A DNA stretch of 64,000 nucleotides from Plantago major. Lineage: Eukaryota; Streptophyta; Magnoliopsida; Lamiales; Plantaginaceae. The notes beneath the pieces are model-generated. The model saw nothing but the letters and a program-made list of their open reading frames with translations, was not told the origin of the DNA and ran no database searches. Location of the stretch: positions 60,385,677-60,449,676 of the forward strand of contig CM048839.1 of assembly GCA_026545765.1 (NCBI GenBank), written 5' to 3'. Shown here in pieces: positions 20,454 through 31,280 of this stretch. A program made the translations under genes and the position numbers. Each line of letters starts with the position of its first letter. Within the stretch, counting starts at the first letter, position 1.

Positions 20454-21392
20454 AAAATTGTACTGAATCTCTAAAGTCTGAGTAAGTGAGGTAGAAAAGA
20501 AGTAGGCCTCTGAGAACAGGTTCTCAGAAAGCCAAGTTGATAAGAGGTGATGCAAAGGTTTCTGAGTAGCAACACTCAGAAAGGCAAAACATTTCTGGAA
20601 CGGGTATCCAGAAAGGCAAAGGTTGGTACACACTTAATAAGTAAATAAAACTAGAACTTATTTACTGAGTGTGGGTCAAATACATTCAAACAACTGAAGC
20701 TTCTGACACTTGAATTCAGAAAGCTATTTAGTCATAAAGAGAAATGGACACACAAAGCCCAAAAGGTATAAGTTCTGAAAGTCAAACATGTACAATGTCT
20801 TATATTTTTACCACTTTCATGATAAACAATATATAGATAAGGACATGACACTCAGAATGATAAGCTCAAACGATTAAGTGTTCCTACTCTTTACTAAGTG
20901 ACACAATGAATGTAGCATATTAAAAATCCATCAAGTCGGCACATTACCATTTCTTGATTGATATCATCACAAGATATTCAATATAAGCCCTTGATGAATA
21001 AACGTTTGATCTCAATGGTTGAGATTAAAACAAAGCAAGTAATGTCTGTTGAGAAATGCAGACATGGCCCACTACGCATTTAATGAAGTACAAAGGACGT
21101 ACCACGCCTATGCAGATGCAAAGACACGCATTCATATTCAGTTGTATGTATGTTGTATCTATGTACATTTTGTCTGCTGTATATATAGGAAAGGATTTGG
21201 GCAAAAGACAAACACTTTTACTAATTCCGAAATTTCAAACTTGCATCAAAACAGCAAAATCTCTCAAGATTTCTGCAAAACCCCCTCTGCAAACTCAACT
21301 TCTTGTGCTTAGTCTTCCGAAAAGATAGACTAATCTCGATTAATTGTGCAAAATTCATCTGAAAAACACTCATTCAAAACTCTATATAAGAG
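20454..21392 (+). other. SIRE-C spacer between pol and the extra gene
   Basis: No supported coding frame. It begins with three consecutive short hairpins (20509-20614). The rest (20640-21392) is AT-rich, with many CTCAGAAAG and TTCTGA words that pervade this family. It is well conserved with SIRE-B (59219-58156), except that SIRE-B has about 170 extra bp near 58337-58503. It probably carries the promoter or splice acceptor for the following gene, but I cannot identify one. Confidence 0.6.
20509..20614 (+). ncRNA. Array of three stem-loops after pol
   Basis: H1 20509-20528: TCTGAGAAC / GTTCTCAGA with a 2-nt centre. H2 20559-20582: TTTCTGAGT / ACTCAGAAA with loop AGCAAC. H3 20592-20614: TTTCTGGA / TCCAGAAA with 7-nt loop. 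Each is followed by AAGSC, directly after the right arm or one A beyond it (CAGAAAGCC, CAGAAAGGC, CAGAAAGGC). All three stems are perfect and are preserved in SIRE-B. This is a candidate structured RNA, not a proven gene. Confidence 0.6.
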
Positions 21393-23222
21393 ATGGCACC
21401 CAAGAAGATGACCACCAAGAACCCTAAGGCCGTATCATCTGCTCCTGCTGAAAAGCAAGGAGGAAAGGAACTTAAGGTGTTGAATAAACGCCTTATGGGA
21501 AAGTTCACCCCATCTGACTGGAATCCAAACCAAAAAATGAATTGGGGAGCTTTTCTAGTGAAGAGGTACGTACCAGCAGTTATACCTTCAAGACCAGAAA
21601 GGAAACTGATATTGGGGATGCTGAAGAATTCCCATATCTACAAGCTTCTATCTGCTGCACCCAGTGGACTATCCACACTGGATGTACTGGAGTTCTATAA
21701 CAACTCCAAAATCTTCACAAAAGTTGTGAATGATGAAGAAGAGAAATACATGCAGACTGAAGTCCAAGGACAAGAAATTGTTCTAGACTGCAAGACTTTC
21801 TGCAAGATATTCCGATTGAAAAATCGAGGAACATTTGAAGACATCAACATTAAGGACACTTCCATGATTCAAGGCGTCAAAGAGCTATTTGAAGCAATCC
21901 AGTTAGAAAATGCAAAAGGTTGCCCAGGAGACTTTGTTCTGAAAGCCATCAGAACTAGTCATCTCCAGAAACACTGGAGTACTTTAGCTCTTATTCTGGT
22001 CCGTTGCTTTGATGGCAACAAAGGAGGAGTAGACCAGATAAGCATGGAGAGATGGATGATGATGCATCTTCTGAACAAGAAGCATGAAGGGCAGGAAACC
22101 CACTTCAATTGGGGGAAGTACGCCTTCAACAAATTCCTTGGACATATTGAGGAATTTGAGCCCAAAATCATCAATGGCCTTGCTGAGCCAAAGGCCAATA
22201 TGCACTTTGGTCTCAGAATCTGTTACATTCTGGAAATAATGAGAATCACTCTCAGAGAGAGGCAGGAAATCCCGGTCACCAACTCCCTTTTCAGACATGC
22301 CTTTGAAGAAAAGGAGAAACTTGCTACTGAGAACGCACTCAGAAAGGCAGAAGAAGAAGAAGAAGAAACTGCCCAGCAAGGTGAGGAGGTCTCTGAGCAA
22401 GCTCAAGCTAAACCTCCAGTTGCCAAGAGAAAGAGGACTCATAGCAAAAGAGCCTCCAAGTCCCTAAGCATACAAGAAGCATAACCTTCTGGAGACAAGG
22501 TCTCAGAAGATGTTGGACGCCCAGAAAGGCAACTCCAGAATGCCCCAAGAGTCCTGAACCAGAATGCTCCAGAACTCTCCAGAGATGATAGAAATATCAT
22601 AGATGGGTCTGCACCAACACAGAATAGTGATTCTGAGGATGATGAAGTACTTGCAAAAGTACTCAAAAGATTCAAGTGTGAGACCCATGGAGGAGCATCA
22701 AGCTCAGCTCTTCAGAGAGACAAGAGCCCCTCTGCCCAGCAGGAAGAAGAAGGCCTGGGTGAGGAAGATAGCATGCTGGAAGATCCTGACATTGCTTCCA
22801 CATTCACAATGCCAGCACTTAATGTTGTTGAAGAAAATCCTGTTTTAACACAGGTTCCTCAACCTTCTGAGAAAGATCAACTCTCAAAAAGGGATCAAAC
22901 TGAGATGGAGACTCAGAATGATACTGCAGAGGAGAACAACAATGAGCACAGAGAGACTGTGGAATCACCACAAGTCCAAGAGATTAATGATCAACCTGAC
23001 TATATTCAGGCCAATTTAGAGGCAATCTTTCAGGGGGAAGAAAACTTGTCCACCCCCTTGAATCAAGAAGAGGTTCCTCCAACCTTAGAACATCAAGAAG
23101 AGCCTGTCCCACAGGCTCCAACTGAGGAAGTAGTGGTGGTGGAACCAACACCCCAAAACCTAGAGATTCCAGAGGCTGAAAAGCTTTCTGAGGAAGTACT
23201 TACTGAGCCTTCTGCTGAGAAG

Positions 23223-23302
23223 GTAAGTAATAAGTAATAGTCTTCTTCAAAGAATGCTCTGGAAAACCCACTACTAAAATCTCTTATGTTTGTTCTTACA
23301 AG
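23223..23302 (+). other. Intron 1 of SIRE-C extra gene
   Basis: GTAAGT donor after GCTGAGAAG, and acceptor TTCTTACAAG. SIRE-B has TTACAG at the acceptor, so one base has changed here. Length 80 bp. It contains stops, as expected for an intron. Confidence 0.7.
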
Positions 23303-23451
23303 CTCAGTCAGAAGAACAATTGGAAGGAAAGACTGTGGTCTTATCTCCTCCAAAAGAAACTAAAACTGCTGAACAAGCAGTATCTGCAGAAAAGGTGCCA
23401 GAAACCCCCAAGGTTTCTGAAGACCATGCTACTGAGCTTCCTCACTTGGAA

Positions 23452-23531
23452 GTAAGTGAAGTCTCAGAAAGCACTTTTCCACCTATCTTTTCTGTTAACA
23501 GTTTCTAAACATATTTGATTTTAATTCTCAG
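23452..23531 (+). other. Intron 2 of SIRE-C extra gene
   Basis: GTAAGT donor after CACTTGGAA and T-rich acceptor TTTTAATTCTCAG before GTTCAAGCAG. Length 80 bp. In SIRE-B this intron is precisely absent: CACTTGGAA runs directly into GTTCAAGCAG near 56450. This supports splicing. Confidence 0.82.
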
Positions 23532-23648
23532 GTTCAAGCAGAAAGAAAGGTTGATGAGGATAAAACTTCTCCTCACACCAAAGTATCTGAGGTCTCTGAG
23601 ACCAAGCAAATAGAAGTACAGGATTATGAGCCTAGTGTTTCTATACAG

Positions 23649-23729
23649 GTATGCTCAGAAAGCTTACTTTTGCACACAGATATTAACTCAAGTGGTTTGA
23701 ACAAAACTAACTCGATCCCTTTCTTTCAG
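23649..23729 (+). other. Intron 3 of SIRE-C extra gene
   Basis: GTATGC donor after TCTATACAG and acceptor CCTTTCTTTCAG before GCTCAAAG. Length 81 bp. The corresponding donor in SIRE-A is mutated to AT (see 50072-50149). Confidence 0.75.
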
Positions 23730-26405
23730 GCTCAAAGTCTAGTGCCAGTTGATTTACTCAAGGCTTTCCAGAAGCACACTTTAAAGAAACATCTCAAGTG
23801 CTTGCATAATGGCGTAAACTCGAGGTGACCTTTGTAATTAGCGAGTAATCGACGTCCCGAAAAGAGAGCAATCGCCTTCAATGGAAGATTATATCCATGC
23901 ATTGTTCCCAACAGTCCTACTCATTTGCCACTCGATGCATGAAGACTTCATTCATGAAGTAGCACAAAGACTTATAGCGATTTCAAGACTACGGATGCTC
24001 AAACAAGAGCGGATGGTTACCCATCCCGCTTGCCCAAAGAAGCTCACTACTTATCCTGCTGAACAAGAAGAAGTTAATGGGAGGATGATTACATTCCAAA
24101 ATGTAATCAACCTGGTTTCAGAAGATGACGAGGAGACGGACGAAAATGATTATCAAGATCCTCCCTCTGAGCATCCAAACCAAGAAGCAAAGAACAAGAG
24201 TGATGATGATGATGATGATCCCCAACCTGGACAAGGCGGGATTCAGAAAGCTAGCAAAGGAAGTGGAGAAAAGGCTACTCCTTCAAATGCTTAGAAAGCC
24301 CCATCATCATCACCTCCCAAGTCTCATCAAGATACCCAACAGGCTGAACACAATGATGCCATAGAAGAAATTTCAGCCGCTGAGTTTAGGATTGAACAAC
24401 TCAGAAAGGTATTGGAAGAAGAGAAGAGAATCAACATTGAGACTCAAGCTCTTGTTGATGTTAAGGAAGCCAAAATCAAGAAGCTCGAAGAAGCTAATGC
24501 CAAGGAATTGGCACTCCTAGATGAGCAAAGAAATTTGAAAAATGCCATTGTTGTCACAGCTGCTGAGATAGATGCCATGGATGACAATGATGATGAAGAG
24601 CATGATCTCGAGATCGCATCGAAAGACCTTCTACATCTTCTCAGAAGGCCAGCACAGTTGATGGAAAGCAAAAGAAGATTGTCAATCTGCAAACAATCCA
24701 AGAAAAGGATTATGATACTGATGCTGAAATCCACAACTAGATTACTGAAGCAGAAGATGAGAGACTTGTTACTCAGCACAAAAGAGCCCTACTTGCTCCT
24801 CATATATTCTCTGCACCAAGTAGTTCAAGAAGTGAAGAGCACCGTGCAAGGAACAGTGTCTTTTTAGAGCTCAGAAAGATACTAGTTGCCCAAGACACAG
24901 AAGTGCTAAAATCCGTCCCAGAAGAGATGAAGCCATTGGTTGCTGCTTTACCCAACAGAGCAACCAGCATAGCTCTCTCTCAGAAAGACCTAGGGTTGGT
25001 CAGGGATGAGGATTGTAACAATGCTAATGCAGCATTGAATGAAGCCAGCCATGCTGTCCTGCAAGCCAATGCCATCCTAAGGCCGCTTGAAGAGCTCAAC
25101 AAAAAGGAGGCGAGGCTGTTAAAGGTAACACGAGTGAAGAAAGAAATCCAAGAACTGGTCAGGGTGCACAACAATCTCCAGAAAAACTTTGGAACTCTCT
25201 CTGAAGCTTATGCTATCATGATTCACTCATTCATGACTAAGGGGGAAGAAGAGATGCCTCAGAAAGGCAGAGGAAGAAAAAACAAAACAATCAAATCCTC
25301 CCTCCTCAAGTCAACTTGTCATTAAGGACACCACTGGAGACACCCTTGCTGAAGAAGTTGTTCCAGATCAACCGCATGTATACGAGAAGTATGATAACTA
25401 GGGGAGCCAAGTCCCTTAGAATATCAGAAGAGAAGAAGACTTCTGAAGAAGAAGAAAAGGAAGAAGGAGAAGTAAGAGGCCAAGAAAGCTGCAAGTCTCC
25501 AATTTTGGACTTCAATAATGATGAGGATGAATCTGACATAGATGAACATCCACTTCACAAGAAAAGGAGACAAGCAACTACTTCATAACCTCCTCTCGGC
25601 AAAGAAGACCTTTAGCACCGTAACCTTCCGAAATACCAAGTCATTACAAGGAACATCCACCAGCACAGCCCCAAGGTAGGAAGAAAGGGTTAGAGGATCT
25701 CCTGACAGAAGGCCACCAAACAGAAAAGCAAGAAGGGATTTCCAGTTTGGCAGAGTAAACAATGAAACACATCAAGAAAGGCCAACTGATGCCCACATTG
25801 AGTATATGAAGACTAGTAATGAAGAATCTTCATATAGGTGCATTCTGAACAAGAGAGGGTATTGGATTTTGGAACTACAACATCTACTTGTCAATGATAA
25901 GTTTCCAACTCCCATCCTCAACCAGATCCTGAAATGGAGAGAAGGCAAGCCAGAATTGCTAAAACCTGAGCACCTTCATGCCTGGCTAAACTTTGAAGTA
26001 GAAAAGAGGAATGAAGCCAGAAAGATGGATCTTTCTTTTGCCTGTCCTTACCCAAAACCTGATGATGTACACAAGGTAAGAAAACTGGATGGTAGCTACA
26101 GCAGGAAGAACAAACTAGGTGTTTCAACCTATGAGTCATTCTATATGACATTGGATGAATACCTAGATGATATACACTATCTGGAAGAAATATACAAGTA
26201 TTTCAACCTATCTCAGCTGCAAGTAGACCATGCCTGGGTCTGGGGAAAGTACTTCTGGGTCAAACACTTTCTGCGGAAGAATCACAAACTTGGCAAGAGT
26301 TACCATGAAATATGTGACTTATCCAGAAAGACAGAGCTCTCTGTCAGAAGGATTCTTTATGACTATGTCCAAGAATGCAGAAAAGTGGATGATCATGTCA
26401 ACTGA

Positions 26406-26838
26406 TCCAGAAAGGGTGCTGAAGAACTTGAGGTATCTAAACCCAAGTTGCGTTTCTGAAGACTTAAAGACTAGTAACATTAGAATACTCTCTTGGAGCA
26501 TGGACTCTCCTTTGTTCTAATTTACTTAGTTTGTTTTATTACTTTTTGTAATCTTGCTGATTGTTTCTAAAATTATCTATATGTAAAAGTTGCATCTCTT
26601 TCTGTAAACTATACCTATCTGAAGATCATACTCTCAGATACATTTTAATAGATGACAACTTATCAGCAAAGATCACTTCTTGTGATTTGGTTGATGTTTA
26701 CTTTCTGCACTTAATTCAACTAAAATTGAATATCATTTTGAAATGATTAAGTGGTGGATTGTTTTCTCTTCCAGGACTACAATTTTGTAATAGGACTCGA
26801 AAGATGGTCATGGATGACTGATCAAAACGGGGGAAATT
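26406..26838 (+). other. SIRE-C 3' untranslated region and polypurine tract
   Basis: AT-rich, non-coding. It ends with ACTGATCAAAACGGGGGAAATT (26818-26838), the polypurine tract directly before the 3' LTR. SIRE-A and SIRE-B have the equivalent at 46928-46950 and 53159-53181 on the minus strand (GATCAAAAAGGGGGAAATTT). Confidence 0.85.
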
Positions 26839-28264
26839 TGTTAGGAATATCTGTTAGTATTTTAATCACTCATCACATGTTCTTATCTTAGCCAGAAAGG
26901 TGATTAAGTATTCTTGGTTCACTTGAACATTGTAAAAGAGGAAATCACTGAGTATGATTAGTCTAGTAAATCTTGTATTAGGATTATAGGTCTCTGAGTG
27001 TAATTTTTTATTTCAAGAAGACCATGAAGATCAATCCTAGCAATGGAGCTTTTTTGAAGATTAGAAGACTGAAGATTGCACAAGGTTTATGAAGACACAA
27101 AGGTTTAGTCTAACTCAAAAAGACTATGTCCTTAATCCTTTCTTAAGTATATTAACTTACTCTCGAAATATGATTCTGGACATATGACATCATGAGTATG
27201 GAGCATGCAAGCCTGAGGCTCATGTATTCGTTGAGACTAAAGGACAATGAACAGTACTATGCATTAAATGCATCGGCAGAAATGCTGCAAAAAGCAGTCC
27301 TCTTTGAAAAAATGAGATAGTGACTTCTGAGTACATAGTTCAAGATATAAACGGATATAATTTGATGGAGAGCACAACGGATATAATTCAAACGCCTCTC
27401 AAATTTATCTATATATATCACACACTTAGATGCTTGAAGAACATACCTTAGAACGCTCTATCTTGCAAACTTACCATCAAGCAAAGTATTCTCACAAGCA
27501 CTCTACTACCCTTTCTGAAAGCTTTATGTTGCTTGAAGAATCACTAGTAGTTATAAGTTGTCCTGAACCTTAACAAGAGATTGTTATTTGTGAATGAGTT
27601 GAACTATCAGATACCCTTTTTGAAGCTTATTCTCCAGAACGGACATCAATTACTTGGGTCAGTAAAGAGCAGACTGCCATCCACTAAACAAGTGTATTAA
27701 GTAGTCTCGTTCTGTTTGGCTCTCTGAAAACATAACTGAAAAGTTATACGAGAAGCCTCTCTGACAAACCTTATAACCAACACCATCAAGGCGTGGAGTA
27801 GAGGAAGTACTTGATTTGGGAAATTAGGGAATAACTCCAAGGTTATCTGAGTAGAGGAAGTACTTAGCTTTAGGAGCTGGGGAATAACTCAGGGGGAACA
27901 TTTGGTTGGGAACCATTTGTTTAGGAATCTTAGAATAGGATTATTGTAAGGTGAACTCAATTATCTGTTCTAGTGAATTCTAGGTCTCAGAAAGACCGAA
28001 GTGGATTAGTTGGAGAATTACGCCACCTCCAGATACCACTATACTTGCTGTGTCATTTACCTTTCTATATTTACATTTCAGCAAAGCACACACACACATA
28101 CTTATTATTTCTGCACTTACCTATCTTAAAGTCTTCCGCGCTCTGAATTTAAGTATCAGAAACCCCCAGGTATCTGAGAAACTGTGTTTATCGACAAAAG
28201 TATTAAAAGACTATTCACACCCCCCCCCTCCTAGTCTTTTACTTTGCCATTATCTGGACCAACA
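26839..28264 (+). repeat. SIRE-C 3' LTR, 1426 bp
   Basis: Nearly identical to 13021-14448. It differs by about 30 substitutions, and by indels at the CA repeat, the poly-C tract and a short segment near 27212. It is followed by the target duplication ATAAG (28265-28269). Confidence 0.95.
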
Positions 28265-28269
28265 ATAAG

Positions 28270-28716
28270 CAATCCGTTGGGCTAGATATGTGAACTGGTC
28301 CACCTGGGCCGATGAATAGTGATCCAAGAGGCCCAATAAGTCGTCCGTCCAGCCCATAAGTGATAATCCTGAGGTAGTGGAGAATTTCCAAAATAAATTT
28401 AATAGGGCGTGATGTAATTTCGCCAAATGCGAACCGACGCAACCGTTGGATTGGAATGATCAACGGGTGGGGTTTAAATCCAAGTGATGCGACGCTTCGT
28501 CTTCCCCAATTATCCCTCTATAAATAGTTGTCAGATCTGTCCTTTTCACACTTTAGCCAAATCGAATTCAGAGCAATCCTAAGCAATCCGAGCAAATAAC
28601 AAGCTCCCAAGCAATTAAAACGTCTAGTAAGCAACCCAATCCTGGGTGCAAAACCACTTTCGGAGAGCAAACAAGGACTTATAGAACGTCCATTCTTCTG
28701 CTAACTGCTTCATCAA
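28270..28716 (+). promoter_or_regulatory. Promoter and leader of the Tat antisense gene
   Basis: A TATA box TATAAATA lies at 28519-28526, about 190 bp upstream of a 5' UTR intron donor. Upstream are GGCCCAA-type and ATTGG elements found in plant promoters. This strand is opposite to gag-pol of the host element, so it would drive the antisense gene at 29224-32117. Confidence 0.6.
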
Positions 28717-29222
28717 GTAAGTAACTCTCATCTTCTTTAAATTCGGACTGTATGTTCTTCTACCTCAGATGCTTGTATGCTTTGTTGAATTTCCGTGCTC
28801 ATACGCTGTATAAGTAGGATTTTCTTTTTTTTTTTTTTTTTAGCCAAGTGATTTACCATATGTTGAATTTGGTGACACTAGTATTGCATGTTGTCCGTAG
28901 TTGAATTATGGTGCCAATTTGTAGATAGGGCTTGTAAATTTGCCCTGTGAATGTGCCATATGTGGTAGATAGTAGCGCCAACAGGCTTGTTGAGATTCTT
29001 ATTGCCTTGCATCGTGTAGTAGTTACCAGTGCCAATTGGCACATAGAATTTCCTTGTGGCACAGTCTTGTGCGATAGGTTAGGTGCCAGTAGGTAGGAAA
29101 GATGACTCGTAGGAACGCCTAATAAAGTAGGATGTCTTCTGACAATTGGACCTAACAAGATACATAAACGAACTCCCGGACGACCACAAAATCATTTTCT
29201 GATTCGTTTTCTTGTGCCCTAG
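28717..29222 (+). other. 5' UTR intron of the Tat antisense gene
   Basis: Donor GTAAGTAAC after CATCAA and acceptor TTTTCTTGTGCCCTAG one base before the ATG at 29224. Length 506 bp, T-rich, with a poly-T run near 28826-28841. Introns in the leader are common in expressed plant genes. This one is predicted from consensus only. Confidence 0.6.
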
Positions 29223-30577
29223 GATGTCCGGGAGCGATAGTCAGAATCACGAAGTTCAAGACTATGATGATGGAATAGTCCAAGGTTCTGAGTCTATTAC
29301 GGTAACCTCGTCCACGTCAGACCATCTAGAGTTGGAGGTTCCGCATGACAGACTTCCTGCTGAAGTACACAATGCTAACGTTGTGGAGGTCGTCTCGTCT
29401 AAAGATTCAGATCCTGGGCATGGGGTCCGTGGTGCTGCCACTACTTAGAATGATGTTGTGAGTGGTCAGATGAATGTTGTGAGAACAAGGGTACGAGTCC
29501 AATCTCGGCCTATTGGTAGTGGTGGCACATCTGCTGGTGGGAATGCACCTAGGATTGAACAGGAAGGTGATACTGGTCGTGAGGCGGATCATGTGGAGAT
29601 GTTCGAGGCTGGGGAGGAGGACCGTGTGGTGATGGAAACGGGTCCGTCCAATCCAAGTACTTCTGGGAGAACAGAAGTTGGACTGGAAGAGGAGGAAGAA
29701 GGAGAAGAAGAGGAAGAGGATGAGGAGGAGGAGGAAGAGGAAGAAACACCTCAAGCTACTCGTCCGCAAGGACGCTCTGGGCGGAACAACTGCCAGATTG
29801 TTCTGCACCCTAGAGTGCCCGCACATCCTAATCCACACCACTAGCTGCGGGTCGTGGAGCTCAAGCGGCGCAAACTAAATTCCCTCGTCCTGCGTCCGCC
29901 GTTGTGATAGCAGATCCGTACGGTGAGCTCAACGCGGATGGTTTGATTCCCACCTGTCCATCCAAGGTGAAGCAGGAAGATATTCCGGAGTGGAGACAGA
30001 AGTGGGAGATTCCCGAGTCTGTTGAGATTATGGTTCCAGAGCCCGGGCATGCCTTTTATAATCCGCCCGCTGGATACATGTGTGTGCACGGAGCGGCCTT
30101 CTCCTGTGGATGGAAGGTTCCCATCGCGTCCGAGTCGGGTTATCCCCAAATCCTTGGGAAACCTTATTTGTTTCGCAGTCTTTTGCGCAAAGAAGGGGCA
30201 GTCGGTAAATTTTGAAAACTTTCGGCAATTATTGACTGTGACCTTCAGTCCGGGGAATCCCCTTTTCTATACATTTGTAAATAGGAAATCGTACAACTTC
30301 ATTTCCGATCCCATTTCCTCGCTCGGATTGAAATGGTGGGAAATGTATATCTTCGTGCAGATGGCTTTGAAGCCTGGGGAGTCCGCGAGGAGACGGGAAC
30401 TGTGGGGGTTGCCCACAAAATTTTTAAGGGAAAGTATTCCGGACTGGCGCCCTCTTCCCAAGAATGTGGCTCCGTGGGTGGCGGAAATACACAAGAAAAA
30501 TAATCCACCGACGTATCCACTGCCGTACTTGTGCGGATTAACTGACATCGTCGAGGTCGGAGGGAAGACCGACTTCT

Positions 30578-30702
30578 GTAAGGATCTCTAATTTAGGACT
30601 TGTATTTTTCCTTCTTTTAAGTGTCACACCTAACTGTTTTACTGTCATCCGCAAGTAGTAGTTTGATAAACCCGTGTCTGACATTATCTGTTTCTTCCGT
30701 AG
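30578..30702 (+). other. Predicted intron in the Tat antisense gene
   Basis: Donor GTAAGG after GACTTCT, acceptor TTTCTTCCGTAG. Length 125 bp. It removes stops that would otherwise end the conserved block. Confidence 0.5.
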
Positions 30703-31208
30703 CTTACTGGTTTAAATACATCATGTCGACCCTCCGCGAAAAGAAGAAGCAGCAGAGAGAGCAGCAAGCCCTCGAGCTTGCCACTGGCCAGAGGGCCAGA
30801 ATTATCAACATATCTGCGGTTCTACCTATGGCGGACCCCAAAAATGCAGTCGTGTTCGCTGCCGAAGAGGAGAGGCGGAAGAAGGCAAGTCAAGATCCGC
30901 AGACCTTGGAGGTTCCCGACAAGGGCAAAGGTCCTGCTACTCGGAGTGCTGCTGCTCTAAGGCCGCCAACATCAGGGCTCGGCGGTTCTGCTGCATCCGT
31001 TCTTCCTCGGGACGTACTGATGCGTGATGCCATCGTTTCTGGCCGAAAAAGAAACGCAACCTCGGATGCTCCTCCGGCATCGAATAGGCAACACTTCTTC
31101 GTTGTGTTGCTGTTATCAGACCAGGCGGCCATTGATGCGGAGTTTGAACCGAGTTGTGGGCTCCCCGAGGTTGAAAGGGTCAGAGAGATCCACGAGCTGC
31201 ATCAAAGG

Positions 31209-31280
31209 GTAAGTGACTCTGCGTGTTTTTTGTCTTTGGTTTCAGCTTTTGGTTTAGAAATACATCTGCTGATTGTGCAG
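31209..31280 (+). other. Predicted intron in the Tat antisense gene
   Basis: Donor GTAAGT after CATCAAAGG, acceptor GATTGTGCAG. Length 72 bp, a multiple of three, so the unspliced frame also stays open across it. Confidence 0.55.

Larger units (their letters stand above)
21393..26405 (+). pseudogene. SIRE-C extra gene after pol (env-like position), spliced, broken
   Basis: Exon 1 (21393-23222) opens MAPKKMTTKNPK and reads through except for TAA 22482-22484 (CAA in SIRE-B). Its N-terminal domain contains DVLEFYNNSKIFTKVV and DCKTFCKIFRL, then an acidic, Ser/Glu-rich tail. Exons 2 (23303-23451) and 3 (23532-23648) are short VSE-rich modules. From 23730 follow a conserved block (MEDYIHALFP, HEDFIHEVAQRL), an Asp run, coiled coils (24370-25200), a basic segment and a C-terminal domain (GYWILELQHLLVNDKFP to YVQECRKVDDH), ending at 26405. 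Several frameshifts lie between 23800 and 25700. No signal peptide or membrane segment is seen, so an envelope role is doubtful. Confidence 0.8.
13021..28264 (+). mobile_element. SIRE-C: complete Sirevirus (Ty1/copia) element, 15.2 kb
   Basis: Has two LTRs (13021-14448, 26839-28264), initiator-Met primer site, gag, protease, integrase, RT, RNase H, a long extra gene after pol, a polypurine tract, and the 5-bp target duplication ATAAG (13016-13020 and 28265-28269). Integrase before RT is the copia order. The extra 3' gene and the gag coiled coil fit the Sirevirus (SIRE/Maximus) group. My by-eye comparison of the LTRs gives about 30 substitutions plus a few indels in 1.42 kb, so a fairly recent insertion. 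Several stops and frameshifts make it defective. Confidence 0.95.

Noticed and set aside
21393..26405. Interpreting the Sirevirus extra gene as a true envelope gene
   Set aside because: No signal peptide, cleavage site or transmembrane helix is visible. The protein is charged, coiled-coil rich and has basic segments, more like a nuclear or structural protein.
26230..26520. Alternative-frame ORF at the end of the extra gene, also seen in SIRE-B at 53475-53705
   Set aside because: The overlap partner has the conserved C-terminal domain that is also in SIRE-A. The second frame is similar only because the two copies are closely related at DNA level, so overprinting is not supported.
29407..29841. 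144-codon minus-strand ORF rich in Leu/Pro
   Set aside because: It is the complement of the Glu-rich run in the antisense gene; low complexity produces open frames on both strands.
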